Assembly (NCBI RefSeq): GCF_014201145.1
Contig: NZ_JACHDP010000001.1
Location: forward strand, 2,542,001 to 2,606,000
Source: Micromonospora parathelypteridis
Lineage (GTDB): Bacteria > Actinomycetota > Actinomycetes > Mycobacteriales > Micromonosporaceae
Length of the DNA: 64,000 nucleotides
Direction of reading: 5' to 3'
The notes under the pieces are model-generated. The model was not told the DNA's origin. It did no database searches and saw nothing but the letters and a program-made list of their open reading frames with translations. Shown piece after piece: positions 17,202 to 25,979 of the stretch. How positions within the stretch are numbered: the first letter of the stretch is position 1; every line of letters starts with the position of its first letter. A program made the translations under genes and the position numbers.

Positions 17202-17231
17202 GGGCGGCGGCCACACGGGGGGCCGCCGCCC
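17202..17231. terminator. bidirectional hairpin terminator
   Basis: Perfect 11-bp stem GGGCGGCGGCC / GGCCGCCGCCC with an 8-nt loop, between the convergent lipoprotein and SDR genes. Confidence 0.75.
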
Positions 17232-17236
17232 TTCAG

Positions 17237-17272
17237 TCGTTCGTGGCCGCGGCTAATCGTTCGTGGCCGCGG
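17237..17272. repeat. 16-bp direct repeat with 4-nt spacer
   Basis: TCGTTCGTGGCCGCGG at 17237-17252 is repeated exactly at 17257-17272, separated by CTAA, just downstream of the terminator hairpin. Probably a slippage duplication. Confidence 0.7.
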
Positions 17273-17279
17273 GGCCTGG

Positions 17280-18026
17280 TCAGCGGCCGAGGACCGAGCC
17301 CCCGTTGACACCGAGGACCTGGCCGGTGACGTAACCGGCAGCAGGGCTGGCGAGATAGCGGACGGCCTCGGCGATGTCGTCCGGCAGCCCGGCCCGCCCG
17401 ACCAGGGTCGCCGCCACCCGCTTCGCGTACCCCTCGGTGGTCATCCGGTCGCCGAAGAACTCGGTTTCCGCGACATAGCCGGGGCTCACCACGTTGACCG
17501 TGATCTGTTCCGGGCCGAGCTGAGCGGCCAGGTCGTACGCCCAGCCGTGCAGGGCGGCCTTCGCCGCCGAGTACGCCCCACCGCCGCCGCGTTGGGCGGC
17601 GATCGAGCTGACCAGGATCACCCGGCCGCCCGGGCGGCGGAGGGCGGGCCGCAGCGCCTCGGTGAGCAGCACGGCGGTGAGCACGTTGGCGTCCAGGTTG
17701 GCCCGCCAGTGCGCGGCGATCCCGGCCGGCGTGTCGGTGTCTCCGCCCAGATAGCCACCGGCGTTGTTGACCACCACGTCGATCGCCCGGTCGCCGACCG
17801 CCGCGAGTACGCGGTCGAGCTGCTCCGGGTCGGTCAGATCGGCGGTGACGGCGGTGACGGCATCGGCCCGACCACAGTCGAAGGAGATGCGGGAGGCAGT
17901 GTCCGTCAACACGTCCGTCCGCCGCCCGACGATCAGAACGTCGTACCCGTCCGAAGCGAGCGTCCCCGCAACGGCCGCACCAATCCCGGTCCCGCCCCCA
18001 CTGACAACCGCAACCTTAAAGTCCAT
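17280..18026 (-). CDS. short-chain dehydrogenase/reductase (SDR)
   Basis: 248 aa classical SDR. It has the NAD(P)-binding TGxxxGxG-type loop as SGGGTGIGAAV (about 9-19), a basic residue after beta-2 (VGRRTDVL, favouring NADPH), NNAGG near 86, the catalytic Ser in ILVSSIAAQ, YSAAKAALHGW (Tyr/Lys pair) and a typical C-terminus with YLASPAAGYVTGQVLGVNGG. It is probably an oxidoreductase of the FabG type; the substrate is unknown. ATG 18026 is fixed by GGGAGG 8 nt upstream. It stands alone, downstream of the liv operon and separated from it by a large foldback element. Confidence 0.92.
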   Translation of the reverse strand: MDFKVAVVSGGGTGIGAAVAGTLASDGYDVLIVGRRTDVLTDTASRISFDCGRADAVTAVTADLTDPEQLDRVLAAVGDRAIDVVVNNAGGYLGGDTDTPAGIAAHWRANLDANVLTAVLLTEALRPALRRPGGRVILVSSIAAQRGGGGAYSAAKAALHGWAYDLAAQLGPEQITVNVVSPGYVAETEFFGDRMTTEGYAKRVAATLVGRAGLPDDIAEAVRYLASPAAGYVTGQVLGVNGGSVLGR

Positions 18027-18027
18027 C

Positions 18028-18173
18028 TCCCCAACCTCCCTCACCCGAACCCCTACCCAGAACCCCGTCGATCATGAAGTTAGCGACAAGCCGCACGCCG
18101 TGTCGGGGCAATAACTTCATGATCGACCGGGGCCAGGGCGGGGGGCCTGGGTGGGGGTGGGGGTGGGGTTGGG
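18028..18173. repeat. foldback element: C-rich tract, 16-bp GATC-bearing hairpin arms, G-rich tract
   Basis: Perfect arms GTCGATCATGAAGTTA (18067-18082) and TAACTTCATGATCGAC (18112-18127) enclose a 29-nt loop that itself has a CGACA/TGTCG stem. On the left lies a C-run-rich tract (18028-18066), on the right a G-run-rich tract (18128 to about 18200) that runs into the 3-prime end of livM. The tracts are roughly complementary, extending the foldback, and the G tract has G-quadruplex potential. The same architecture recurs at 52798-52973. Confidence 0.75.
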
Positions 18174-19280
18174 TCAGTTTGGGGGGGTTCGGGGTTTTAG
18201 GGAGCGGGTCAGGTGGGACAGGCGGGGGGCGAGGCTGGTTAGGCCTCCTGGGAAGAAATAGACGGCCAGGATGAAGACCGTGCCCAGGACGAACAGCGGC
18301 TGGCTCAGCGGATGGCTCAGGACCGCCGGCAGGTTGTCGACCGCGTCGGAGGTGCCGAAGGCGGTGAGCCGGTGGTCCAGGTACATGTAGAGGACACCGC
18401 CGAGCACCGGCCCCCACCGGGTGCCCGGCCCGCCGAGCACCACCATGACCAGCAGTGACAGGGTCAGCTCGGACGAGGTGATGTGCGGCGACGCGCCGCC
18501 GACGATCAGGACGTAGACCACCCCGCCCGTCGACGCCAGCCCACCAGCCAGAGTGAACGCCACCAGCTTGTAGCGGTAGGGGTCCAACCCGAGGACACCG
18601 ATCCGCCGCTCGTCGTCGCGCAGCCCGGCGAGCACCCGACCGGTCGGCGACCCGCTCACCCGGTGCACCACGAAGACCACCAGCGTCAGGTACGCCAGCG
18701 CCAGCCAGTAGAGGTTGACCGTGTTCGTCACCCCCACCAGGCCGGCGGGCAACCCGGACACGTCCAGTGGCAGGCCCTCCTCGCCACCGGTGAGCCCACC
18801 GAAGTCGCGCGCGACCAGGATCGCCCCGACCTGCGCAAAGGCCAGCGTGACCATGGCGAAGGCGATACCCACGGTACGCAGCGCCACCGCACCGAGCAGC
18901 GCGGCGAGGATCGTGCCGCCGGTGATGGTCAGCAGCGCCGCCTGCCACAGGGGAAGGCCGGCCCGGGTGACCAGGATGTCGGTGCCGTACACGCCGGCCG
19001 CGAAGTAGAGCGCGTGCCCGAAGGAGAGCATGCCGGTCCGGCCGAAGAGCAGGTCGTACCCGGCGGCCAGCCCACCGAAGATCAGGCAGATGGCGAGCAG
19101 TTGCAGGGTGCCGGGCGAGTTGACCGGCCCCTCGAAGATCCCCGGAAGGGAGATCGTCGAGTACGGCAGGATCACGAGGACGACCAGCGCGACCAGCGGA
19201 AGGAACGGGCGGATTCGGTGCACACGGCCGGGTCGCGGCGACGTGGGTGCCGGTGCCGGGGTTATGTCGAGGAGCGTCAT
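18174..19280 (-). CDS. livM: branched-chain amino acid type ABC transporter permease LivM
   Basis: 368 aa with about ten hydrophobic spans and the LivM signature (YDLLFGRTGMLSFGHALYFAAGVY near residue 75, and GLRDDERRIGVLGLDPYRYKLVAF, both in part), which includes the EAA-like loop contacting the ATPases. With LivH it forms the membrane channel of a HAAT-family importer for branched-chain amino acids, urea or amides; the substrate is not decided by sequence. The ATG at 19280 overlaps the livH stop by 4 nt, indicating translational coupling. The extreme C-terminus is encoded by the G-rich tract of the neighbouring foldback element. Confidence 0.93.
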   Translation of the reverse strand: MTLLDITPAPAPTSPRPGRVHRIRPFLPLVALVVLVILPYSTISLPGIFEGPVNSPGTLQLLAICLIFGGLAAGYDLLFGRTGMLSFGHALYFAAGVYGTDILVTRAGLPLWQAALLTITGGTILAALLGAVALRTVGIAFAMVTLAFAQVGAILVARDFGGLTGGEEGLPLDVSGLPAGLVGVTNTVNLYWLALAYLTLVVFVVHRVSGSPTGRVLAGLRDDERRIGVLGLDPYRYKLVAFTLAGGLASTGGVVYVLIVGGASPHITSSELTLSLLVMVVLGGPGTRWGPVLGGVLYMYLDHRLTAFGTSDAVDNLPAVLSHPLSQPLFVLGTVFILAVYFFPGGLTSLAPRLSHLTRSLKPRTPPN

Positions 19281-20167
19281 GCCGTTGCCACCTTTCCGGC
19301 GATGCCCTGCGGGCGCAGCAGCAGCACCACGGCGAGCAGGCCGACCACACAGATGTCGCCCAGCCCGGACGTGCCGTAGTAGTTGACGAACTGCTGCACC
19401 AGCCCGACCACGACCGCCGCGTACGCGGAGCCGACCACCGAGCCCATCCCGCCGATCACCACCACGATGAACGCGAAGATCAGCAGTGAGCTGCCCTGCC
19501 CCGGCGAGACAGTGCCGAAGTAGACCCCGCCGAGCGCACCGGCGAGCGCGGCGGCCGCCCCACCGATCGCGAAGACCAGGGTGAACGCCTTGCGTACGTC
19601 GATGCCGAGCGCGGTCACCATCTCCCGGTTCTCCACCCCGGCCCGGATCACCAGGCCGTACCGGGTCCAGCGCAGGAACGCCAGGATCGCGCCGAGCACC
19701 AGCACCGCCGCGATGATCAGCAGCAGGCCCCCGTTGGGCACCTGCGCGCCGAGGATCCCGGTCACCTGCCGGGTCCAGTCCGGACGCGGGAACGGTCGGG
19801 CGTCCGCACCCCAGGTGGCCTGCAGAAGCGCCACCCCGGCCAGGGACAGACCAACGGTGACCAGCACCTGCTCGATCGTGCGGGAGTAGAGCGGGCGGAT
19901 CAGCACCAACTCGACCAGGATCGCCACCAGCGTTCCGGCGGCCACCCCGAAGGCGACCGCGAACACGAAGCCGAACCCGTCCGGGCCGGCGCCCGGCAGG
20001 TTGCCCGCCGCCCACCAGGTGCCGTACGCGCCCACGCCGAGGAACAGCCCGTGCGCGAAGTTGAGCACGTCGGCCAGACCGAAGACCAGGGACAGGCCGG
20101 AGGCGACCAGGAAGTACAGCGCCGCCAGGCCGAGCCCGGTCAACGCCAACAGGATCACGGTCCCCAT
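19277..20167 (-). CDS. livH: branched-chain amino acid type ABC transporter permease LivH
   Basis: 296 aa, about eight membrane spans. The LivH hallmarks are visible: a first span, then SGLSLVFGLADVLNFAHGLFLGVGAY, and the coupling region ENREMVTALGIDVRKAFTLVFAIGGAAAALAGALGG (each quoted in part). The ATG at 20167 overlaps the livF stop (TGATG). Partner permease of LivM in the same leftward operon. Confidence 0.93.
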   Translation of the reverse strand: MGTVILLALTGLGLAALYFLVASGLSLVFGLADVLNFAHGLFLGVGAYGTWWAAGNLPGAGPDGFGFVFAVAFGVAAGTLVAILVELVLIRPLYSRTIEQVLVTVGLSLAGVALLQATWGADARPFPRPDWTRQVTGILGAQVPNGGLLLIIAAVLVLGAILAFLRWTRYGLVIRAGVENREMVTALGIDVRKAFTLVFAIGGAAAALAGALGGVYFGTVSPGQGSSLLIFAFIVVVIGGMGSVVGSAYAAVVVGLVQQFVNYYGTSGLGDICVVGLLAVVLLLRPQGIAGKVATA

Positions 20168-20952
20168 CAGTGCGACACCTCCGCCGAGCCGACGCCGAGC
20201 AGCGACTTGGTCAGCGCGGTTTCCAGCAGCAGCTCGCGGGCGTCGCCGGTCCAGGCCACCTTGCCGGCGGCCAACACGACCGCATCGCGGGCCAGCCGGC
20301 GTACCACCGCCAGGTTCTGCTCCACGAGCAGCACCGGCACCGACTCCGCGACCCGTTCCAGCACCTCGGCCACCTCGGTCACCACCTTCGGCGCCAACCC
20401 CTTGGTCGGCTCGTCCACCAGCAGCAGCCGGTTGTCGTTGAGCAGCACCCGCCCGATCGCGAGCATCTGTTGCTGCCCGCCGGAGAGCGAACCGGCCCGT
20501 TGCCGTCCGCGCCGGTCCAGCTCCGGGAAGAGCGCGAAAACCCTGTCGTACGCCGGGCTGGTGCCGCGCCGCTCGGCGAGCCGCAGGTTCTCGGCGACGG
20601 TGAGGCCGGCGAACACGCACCGGTCCTCCGGCACGTAGCCCAACCCGCCGCGGACCAGCCGGTGAGTGGGCCGAGCCAGCAGGCTCTGCGCGCCCATCCG
20701 GACGGTGCCGCGGACCTCCCCGGCGGGCGGGGTGAGGCCGACGATCGCGCGCAACGTGGTGGTCTTGCCGACTCCGTTGCGCCCGAGCAGGACGGTCACG
20801 CCGGTCGGGGCGACCGTGAAGGACACCCCCTGGAGGATGTGCAGCCCGGAGATCCGGACCGACAAGTCCTCCACACTGAGGATCGGTTCCAGCAGAGCCG
20901 CCTCCGTTCGCGACTGCGGGGCTCGCGAACCCGGCTCACTCCTCGCGCTCAC
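20167..20952 (-). CDS. livF: ABC transporter ATP-binding protein LivF
   Basis: 261 aa. Walker A GRNGVGKTT, Q-loop region, ABC signature LSGGQQQMLAIGRVL, Walker B LLLVDEPTKGLAPKV and H-loop LLVEQN identify a LivF-type ATPase. GTG 20952 overlaps the livG stop by 4 nt (GTGA); the first 25 residues are poorly conserved, so a later start is possible. It works with LivG to energise the LivHM channel. Confidence 0.93.
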   Translation of the reverse strand: MSARSEPGSRAPQSRTEAALLEPILSVEDLSVRISGLHILQGVSFTVAPTGVTVLLGRNGVGKTTTLRAIVGLTPPAGEVRGTVRMGAQSLLARPTHRLVRGGLGYVPEDRCVFAGLTVAENLRLAERRGTSPAYDRVFALFPELDRRGRQRAGSLSGGQQQMLAIGRVLLNDNRLLLVDEPTKGLAPKVVTEVAEVLERVAESVPVLLVEQNLAVVRRLARDAVVLAAGKVAWTGDARELLLETALTKSLLGVGSAEVSH

Positions 20953-21692
20953 AGCGACTCCCCCAGGTAGGCCTCTTGCACGGTGGGGTTCGCCATCACC
21001 GTCTCCGGGGTGTCGCAGGCCAGCAGCGCGCCGTGGTGCATCACGGCGATGCGGTCGGCCAGTTCGAGGATGACGTCCATGTGGTGCTCCACCATCAGCA
21101 CCGCCCGGCCGCTGTCGCCGGTCAACGACTTGATGACGGCCACCAGCTCGGGCACGTCCTCCGCGCTGACCCCGGCCATCGGTTCGTCCAGCAGCATCAC
21201 CCGCGGTTCACCGGCGAGCAGCAGGGCGATCTCCAACTTGCGCTTCTCGCCGTGGGCCAGGGTGCCGGCCAGTGCCGTACCCCGGTGGGCGAGGCCGACC
21301 CGGTCGAGCGCCGTGTCGGCGGCGACGGCGACCTCCCGGTCGGCCGCCGCCCGCCGCCACAGTGCCATCGAGCCCCCGCGGTGCGCCTGCACGGCGAGCC
21401 GGACGTTCTCCCGCACGCTGAGCGAGCCGAAGACCGAGGACGCCTGGAAGGTACGGCCCAACCCGAGGCGGGCCCGCCGGTGCGGCGGAAGCGCCCCGAT
21501 GTCCTGCCCGTCCAGGGTGATCCGACCCTCCGTGGCCCGGCGCAGGCCAGTGATCAGGTTGAACAGTGAGGTCTTGCCGGCGCCGTTCGGCCCGATCACG
21601 CCCAGGAACTCCCCGGGCGCGAGGTCGAGGTAGACGCTGTCGACGATGGCGACCTCACCGATCCGCCAGGTCAGACCGCGGGTGGCGAGCAT
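20949..21692 (-). CDS. livG: ABC transporter ATP-binding protein LivG
   Basis: 247 aa. Walker A GPNGAGKTSLFN, the LivG-specific LGRTFQASSVFGSLSVRENV region, signature LAHGEKRKLEIALLL, Walker B VMLLDEPMAGVS and VEHHMDVI switch His. Start ATG 21692, only 3 nt after the livK stop, so it is cotranscribed with the binding protein. Confidence 0.93.
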   Translation of the reverse strand: MLATRGLTWRIGEVAIVDSVYLDLAPGEFLGVIGPNGAGKTSLFNLITGLRRATEGRITLDGQDIGALPPHRRARLGLGRTFQASSVFGSLSVRENVRLAVQAHRGGSMALWRRAAADREVAVAADTALDRVGLAHRGTALAGTLAHGEKRKLEIALLLAGEPRVMLLDEPMAGVSAEDVPELVAVIKSLTGDSGRAVLMVEHHMDVILELADRIAVMHHGALLACDTPETVMANPTVQEAYLGESL

Positions 21693-21695
21693 GGG

Positions 21696-22895
21696 TCAGC
21701 CCTTCATGGCCACGGCCGGTGGCGCGGTCTCGTCACCGGTGAGGCTCTTCTGCGCGGTCGCCGTGAACGCGGTGCCGCTGCCGGTCAGCTTGGCCTGGAA
21801 CATCGGCTGAAGCAGCGCGTGGTCGGCGGCTCGGATGGTCATCTTGCCCTTGACCCCGTCGAAGCTCCAGTCCTCCAGGGCGGTGACCATCTTGTCGACG
21901 TCGTCCCCGCCCTCCTGCACCGCGCGCACCACCATCTGGGCGGCGGCGAAGCCGTCCGGGTGGAACAGGTCGATGGTGCTGACCTTGGCCTTCAGCGCCT
22001 TGCTGGCCTCGGTGTCGCTGGCACCGTCGAAGTAGTGCGACAGGAAGGAGATCTTCGTGCCGGCGGCGCCGAAGGTCGGCCAGGAGGAGCGGATGTCCAG
22101 GCCGGTGACGACCGTGGTGGACGAGAGCACGCCCTGCTGGTCGAGGCTCTGCCACATCGCCGGGGCGGTGGTGCCGGCCCAGGCCACGAAGAGCAGATCC
22201 GGCTTGGCCGCCTTGATCTGGCTGGCGAACGGGGTGAACTCGGTGGCGCTGGCCGGGGCCCGGACGCTGCTCACGGTGGCGCCCGCGCCGCCGATGACGG
22301 TCTTGACGGCCGCCTCGTTGGCGTCGCCGAACGCGCCGTCCTGGGCGAAGACCACGACCTTCTTACCGGCCGAGTCGCCGATGAAGGACTTGGCGGTGAC
22401 CACGTCCTGGTAGGACTGTCGGCCGGAACGGAACGTGTACTTGTTCGCGCCGGTCACCGCGTCGGTGGCGGCCGGGCCGGAGATGAACAGCACCTTGTTC
22501 TGCGCCGCGATGGGCGCGACCTGCAGCGCCACACCGGAGGCCGTGGAGCCGGCAATGATCTTCGTGCCCTTGCCGATCAGGTCCTTCGCGGCGGATACCG
22601 CCTTGGCCGGGTCGCCCGCGTCGTCGACCTCGGTCAACTCGATCTTGCGGTCGCCGACCTTGCCGGTGCCCTTGGTGGCAAAATCGAGCCCCGCCTTGAA
22701 CCCCTCGATGTACTGCTTTCCGTAGCTGGCCAGGGCACCCGACTGGGAATACACCAGGCCGACCTTGACCGGCGCGGCACTGTCGCCGCCGCCGGTGGCG
22801 GTGTCCTGCGGGCTGCCACAGGCCGTGGCGGCCAACGCCGCGGCCATCATCGTGGCGGCGGAGAGGAACACCCGCCGCGTCGTCCGGACCGTCAT
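21696..22895 (-). CDS. livK: branched-chain amino acid type ABC transporter substrate-binding lipoprotein LivK
   Basis: 399 aa. The signal peptide has RTTRRVFLSAATMM (twin-Arg-like) and a lipobox ending in ATAC (Cys about residue 26), so it is probably a lipoprotein on the outer face of the membrane. The mature part is a type I periplasmic-binding fold (KVGLVYSQSGALASYGKQYIEGFKAG in part, AGSTASGVALQVAPIAAQNKVLFISGPA in part). ATG 22895 has GGAG 6 nt upstream. It is the first gene of the leftward livKGFHM operon. The ligand could be branched-chain amino acids, other amino acids or urea/amides. Confidence 0.9.
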   Translation of the reverse strand: MTVRTTRRVFLSAATMMAAALAATACGSPQDTATGGGDSAAPVKVGLVYSQSGALASYGKQYIEGFKAGLDFATKGTGKVGDRKIELTEVDDAGDPAKAVSAAKDLIGKGTKIIAGSTASGVALQVAPIAAQNKVLFISGPAATDAVTGANKYTFRSGRQSYQDVVTAKSFIGDSAGKKVVVFAQDGAFGDANEAAVKTVIGGAGATVSSVRAPASATEFTPFASQIKAAKPDLLFVAWAGTTAPAMWQSLDQQGVLSSTTVVTGLDIRSSWPTFGAAGTKISFLSHYFDGASDTEASKALKAKVSTIDLFHPDGFAAAQMVVRAVQEGGDDVDKMVTALEDWSFDGVKGKMTIRAADHALLQPMFQAKLTGSGTAFTATAQKSLTGDETAPPAVAMKG

Positions 22896-23363
22896 CGCGA
22901 CTCCACATGAGGACTCGGAGGGAGAGAACTTCTTCGTGTCGGCTCACGCTAGAAGTGACGTCACCCACGAGCTATGTGGCGGAAACACACAAGTAACAGG
23001 AATGAGGTGGCCCAGGGTTACAACGGGCCGCACAAGCATTCGGAGAGCCGCTCCCCCGGTGGCCCAAACCCCCACGGACCACTCGACCCCTGTGTCGGGC
23101 CGCGCCATCCCGCCACGCCCTCGGTCGGGCTGGACACCCCGGCGAAGGTCGTGCTCGATCCTGGAAGTAGTGGCCTCGACCGCGCAGCGACACCACTACA
23201 ACCTGGATCGAGCACGATCTTGAGCCTGCGAGGCCACTACAACCTGGATCGAGCACGAACGTGCCGCTGGCCCGCAGTCCGGGTGGCGGACGGCGGGCCA
23301 GCGTGTGGGCCGGGCTTGGTCGGCCCGGTGGTCGGCGCGGAGCGGATCAGCTCCGGGCCGAGG
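22896..23363. other. intergenic region with liv promoter and a large foldback repeat
   Basis: About 470 bp between livK and the glycerophosphodiesterase gene, both leftward. The part next to livK is AT-richer and probably holds the liv promoter. The middle carries the three-copy foldback at 23150-23257. No gene is supported. Confidence 0.5.
23150..23257. repeat. foldback element with one inverted and two direct copies of a ~25-29-bp arm
   Basis: Arm A (CGTGCTCGATCCTGG..., 23150-23178) is the inverted counterpart of arm C (...CCTGGATCGAGCACG, ending 23257), with a six-base mismatch block in the middle. An extra copy B (23193-23217) repeats 25 nt of C directly (CCACTACAACCTGGATCGAG and on). 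GATC sits near the outer end of each arm, as in the other foldbacks of this window. Confidence 0.72.
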
Positions 23364-24485
23364 TCAGTTCCCGGCGAGGCCGGCACGGGCGGCGACGGCG
23401 GTGTCGGGCTGGTCGGTGAAGACACCGTCGAGGCCCAGGCCGAGGAAGAGTTCGTACTCGGCAGTGATGTCGCCACGCGCGTTGGGATCGGTGCCGATGC
23501 GGAAGTCCACCGGGAGGAACTGGTTCTCCGCGCGGAACGTCCAGGAGTGCACGAGTAGGCGCTCCCGGTGCGCGTCACGCACCACGTCCGTCGGGGCGAG
23601 CAGGGCACCGGCGGCGTCCCGGGGCACGATCAGGTTCTTGTTCGCCCCGATGCCGTCGGCGTACCCGGCGATCCACTTCAGCCCGGCCGGCGAGGCCAGG
23701 TCCTGGTAGCTGCGCGTGTCGCCGGCGACGGTGAAGTCGTACGGGCGGCCGGTGGCGTCGAGCAGTTGGATCAGCTTGACGTCGGTCAGCCGGCTCAACC
23801 GACGCAGGTTCGCCGTCTCGAACGACTGGATGAAGACCGGCGAGTTCTTCCGGTCCAGTTTGTTCTGGCGCAGCACGCGGAGCAGCGGTTCCTCCAGCGA
23901 CAGGCCGATCGAGGCGAAGTAGCTCGGGTGCTTGGTCTCCGGGTAGATGCCGATGGTGCGGCCCCGTGTCCGCCCCTCGGCTCGGGCCAGGTCGATGACC
24001 TCCTGGAGGGTGGGCACCTCGAAGCGGCCGTCGAAGGCGGTGTTCGGCACCCGGACCTGCGGGAGCCGCTCCTTGGCCCGCAGCGTCTTCAGCTCGGCGA
24101 GGGTGAAGTCCTCGGTGAACCAACCGGTCACCGCGACGCCGTCGATGCTCTTCGTCGCCTTGCGGGCGGCGAACTCCGGGCGGGCGGCCACGTCGGTGGT
24201 GCCGGAGATCTCGTTCTCGTGCCGGGCGACCAGCACGCCGTCGGAGGTGGAAACCAGGTCCGGCTCGATGTAGTCGGCACCCATCCGGATCGCCAACCGG
24301 TACGCCTCCAGCGTGTGCTCCGGCCGGTAGCCGCTGGCGCCACGGTGCCCGATCACGATCGGTCGGTCGCTCGCCCGGGAGCGGTCCGCGTCGGCCACCG
24401 GTTCGGCTTCGGCCATGGTCGGCACGGCCACGGCGGTGGCGAGCAGTACGCCGGCCAGGCCCAGGGTCGAGAGGGTGCGTCGCAT
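23364..24485 (-). CDS. secreted glycerophosphodiester phosphodiesterase
   Basis: 373 aa. A cleavable signal peptide (LSTLGLAGVLLATAVAVPTM) precedes a GDPD TIM barrel. Motifs: VIGHRGASGYRPEHTLEAY (catalytic His plus Glu), GADYIEPDLVSTSDGVLVARHE (metal-binding Glu/Asp and second His), IYPETKHP and FIQSFE. The length and the HENEISGTTDVA region match the GlpQ type. It would hydrolyse deacylated phospholipids or teichoic-acid-type glycerophosphodiesters outside the cell. ATG 24485 has AGGAG 6 nt upstream. It diverges from trkH. Confidence 0.92.
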   Translation of the reverse strand: MRRTLSTLGLAGVLLATAVAVPTMAEAEPVADADRSRASDRPIVIGHRGASGYRPEHTLEAYRLAIRMGADYIEPDLVSTSDGVLVARHENEISGTTDVAARPEFAARKATKSIDGVAVTGWFTEDFTLAELKTLRAKERLPQVRVPNTAFDGRFEVPTLQEVIDLARAEGRTRGRTIGIYPETKHPSYFASIGLSLEEPLLRVLRQNKLDRKNSPVFIQSFETANLRRLSRLTDVKLIQLLDATGRPYDFTVAGDTRSYQDLASPAGLKWIAGYADGIGANKNLIVPRDAAGALLAPTDVVRDAHRERLLVHSWTFRAENQFLPVDFRIGTDPNARGDITAEYELFLGLGLDGVFTDQPDTAVAARAGLAGN

Positions 24486-24626
24486 CGCCGTCTCCTGTCG
24501 TCGGGGGAAGCCGCTCCAGCAGACCTCCCCGGATTGACCGGCAGTTGGTCGATGGCTGACCGGGAGATGAATCTCCGGAATGAGCGTTCTCACTCCGGGT
24601 GGCGGGCGGAAAAGGAAGATTGTCTG

Positions 24627-25961
24627 GTGCGCCGGTTTTTCCGCAACCCCGTGCGGCTGGTGCCGTTCGCGTTCCTGGTGCCGATCCTGCTCGGTACCGG
24701 GTTGCTCATGGCGCGCTGGGCGACCGCCGATCATGAGCGCCCGCCGTTTGTCACCGCGCTCTTCACCGCCACCTCGGCCGTGTCGGTCACCGGCCTGGCG
24801 ATCACCGACACGCCGAACTACTGGTCCGGCTGGGGACTGCTGGTGATCACCCTGCTCACCCAGCTTGGCGGTCTCGGCATCCTCACCGTCGCGGCGCTGG
24901 CCATCCTGGTCGTCTCCAGTCAGCTCGGGCTGCGCAACCGGCTGCTCGTGCAGGCCGAGACGGCGGAGTTCGGCATCGGCGACGTAGGGCGGCTGTTACG
25001 CCGGATCGCGGTGACCGTCTTCGCCTGCGAGGCGGTGATGACCGCGCTGATCTCCGGTCGGCTCTGGCTGGCCTACGACTACTCACCGGGGCGGGCTCTC
25101 TGGTCGGGTGTCTTCCACGCCGTGCAGGGGTTCAACAACGGTGGCTTCGCGCTCTACTCGGACGGTCTGCTGGCCTTCAGCCGCGACCCGTGGGTGTCGC
25201 TGCCCCTGGCGGTCGGCGCGATCATCGGTGGGCTCGGGTTCCCCGCGCTGTTCGAGGCGGTACGCGAGTGGCGCCAGCCGGCGCACTGGGCGGTCGCGAC
25301 CAAGTTGACCATCTGGGGCAGCGCGGTGCTGCTGCTGATCGGCTTCGCCGGCCTGCTCGCCGCCGAGTGGACCAACGCGAGCACGATCGGCCAGTACGAC
25401 GTACCCGGCAAGATGCTCGCGTCGTTCACCCAGATCGCGTTGAGCCGCACCGGCGGCTTCAGCGTCCTGGACATCGCCGCCCTGCAGGAGGAGAGCTACC
25501 CCCTGCTGATCGTGCTGATGTTCATCGGTGGGGGCAGCGCCAGCACGGCCGGTGGCATCAAGGTCTCCACGTTCTTCCTGCTGGCGTTCACCCTCTGGGC
25601 GGAGCTGCGCGGCGAGCCCGACGTGACGGTCGGGCACCGCCGGGTGGCCACCGCCAGTCAGCGGCAGGCGGTCACCGTGGCGCTGCTCAGCGTCGCGCTG
25701 GTCACGCTCGGAACGATGACGTTGCTGCTGCTCACCGAGGGCGTCCGCTTCGTCGCGGCCCTGTTCGAGATCACCTCCGCGTTCAGCACCACCGGTCTGT
25801 CCACCGGCCTGGCCAGCGAACTGCCGGCCGGCGGTCAACTGACCCTGACCGTGCTGATGTTCATCGGCCGGGTCGGGACCCTCACCCTCGGGTCGGCGAT
25901 CGCCCTGAACACGCGACGCCGGCTCTACCGCTATCCCCAGGAACAACCCATCGTCGGCTAG
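24627..25961 (+). CDS. potassium uptake channel subunit TrkH/KtrB
   Basis: 444 aa, about ten hydrophobic segments arranged as four membrane-pore-membrane repeats. The filter loops are visible in order: TSAVSVTGLA, VQGFNNGGFAL, LSRTGGFSVLD and FSTTGLSTGL, each with the conserved Gly. This matches the Trk/Ktr/HKT superfamily translocating subunit for K+ (or Na+-coupled K+) uptake. The start is chosen at GTG 24627 because AAGGAAG lies about 9 nt upstream and the protein then begins RRFFRNPVRLVP; in-frame ATG codons at 24552 and 24567 are alternatives. The regulatory subunit gene follows 18 nt downstream. Confidence 0.92.
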   Translation: MRRFFRNPVRLVPFAFLVPILLGTGLLMARWATADHERPPFVTALFTATSAVSVTGLAITDTPNYWSGWGLLVITLLTQLGGLGILTVAALAILVVSSQLGLRNRLLVQAETAEFGIGDVGRLLRRIAVTVFACEAVMTALISGRLWLAYDYSPGRALWSGVFHAVQGFNNGGFALYSDGLLAFSRDPWVSLPLAVGAIIGGLGFPALFEAVREWRQPAHWAVATKLTIWGSAVLLLIGFAGLLAAEWTNASTIGQYDVPGKMLASFTQIALSRTGGFSVLDIAALQEESYPLLIVLMFIGGGSASTAGGIKVSTFFLLAFTLWAELRGEPDVTVGHRRVATASQRQAVTVALLSVALVTLGTMTLLLLTEGVRFVAALFEITSAFSTTGLSTGLASELPAGGQLTLTVLMFIGRVGTLTLGSAIALNTRRRLYRYPQEQPIVG

Positions 25962-25979
25962 CAGGGAAGGAGCGGTGCG

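Noticed and set aside
23150..23257. CRISPR-like array
   Set aside because: Only three arms, one of them inverted, no regular spacers and no cas genes.
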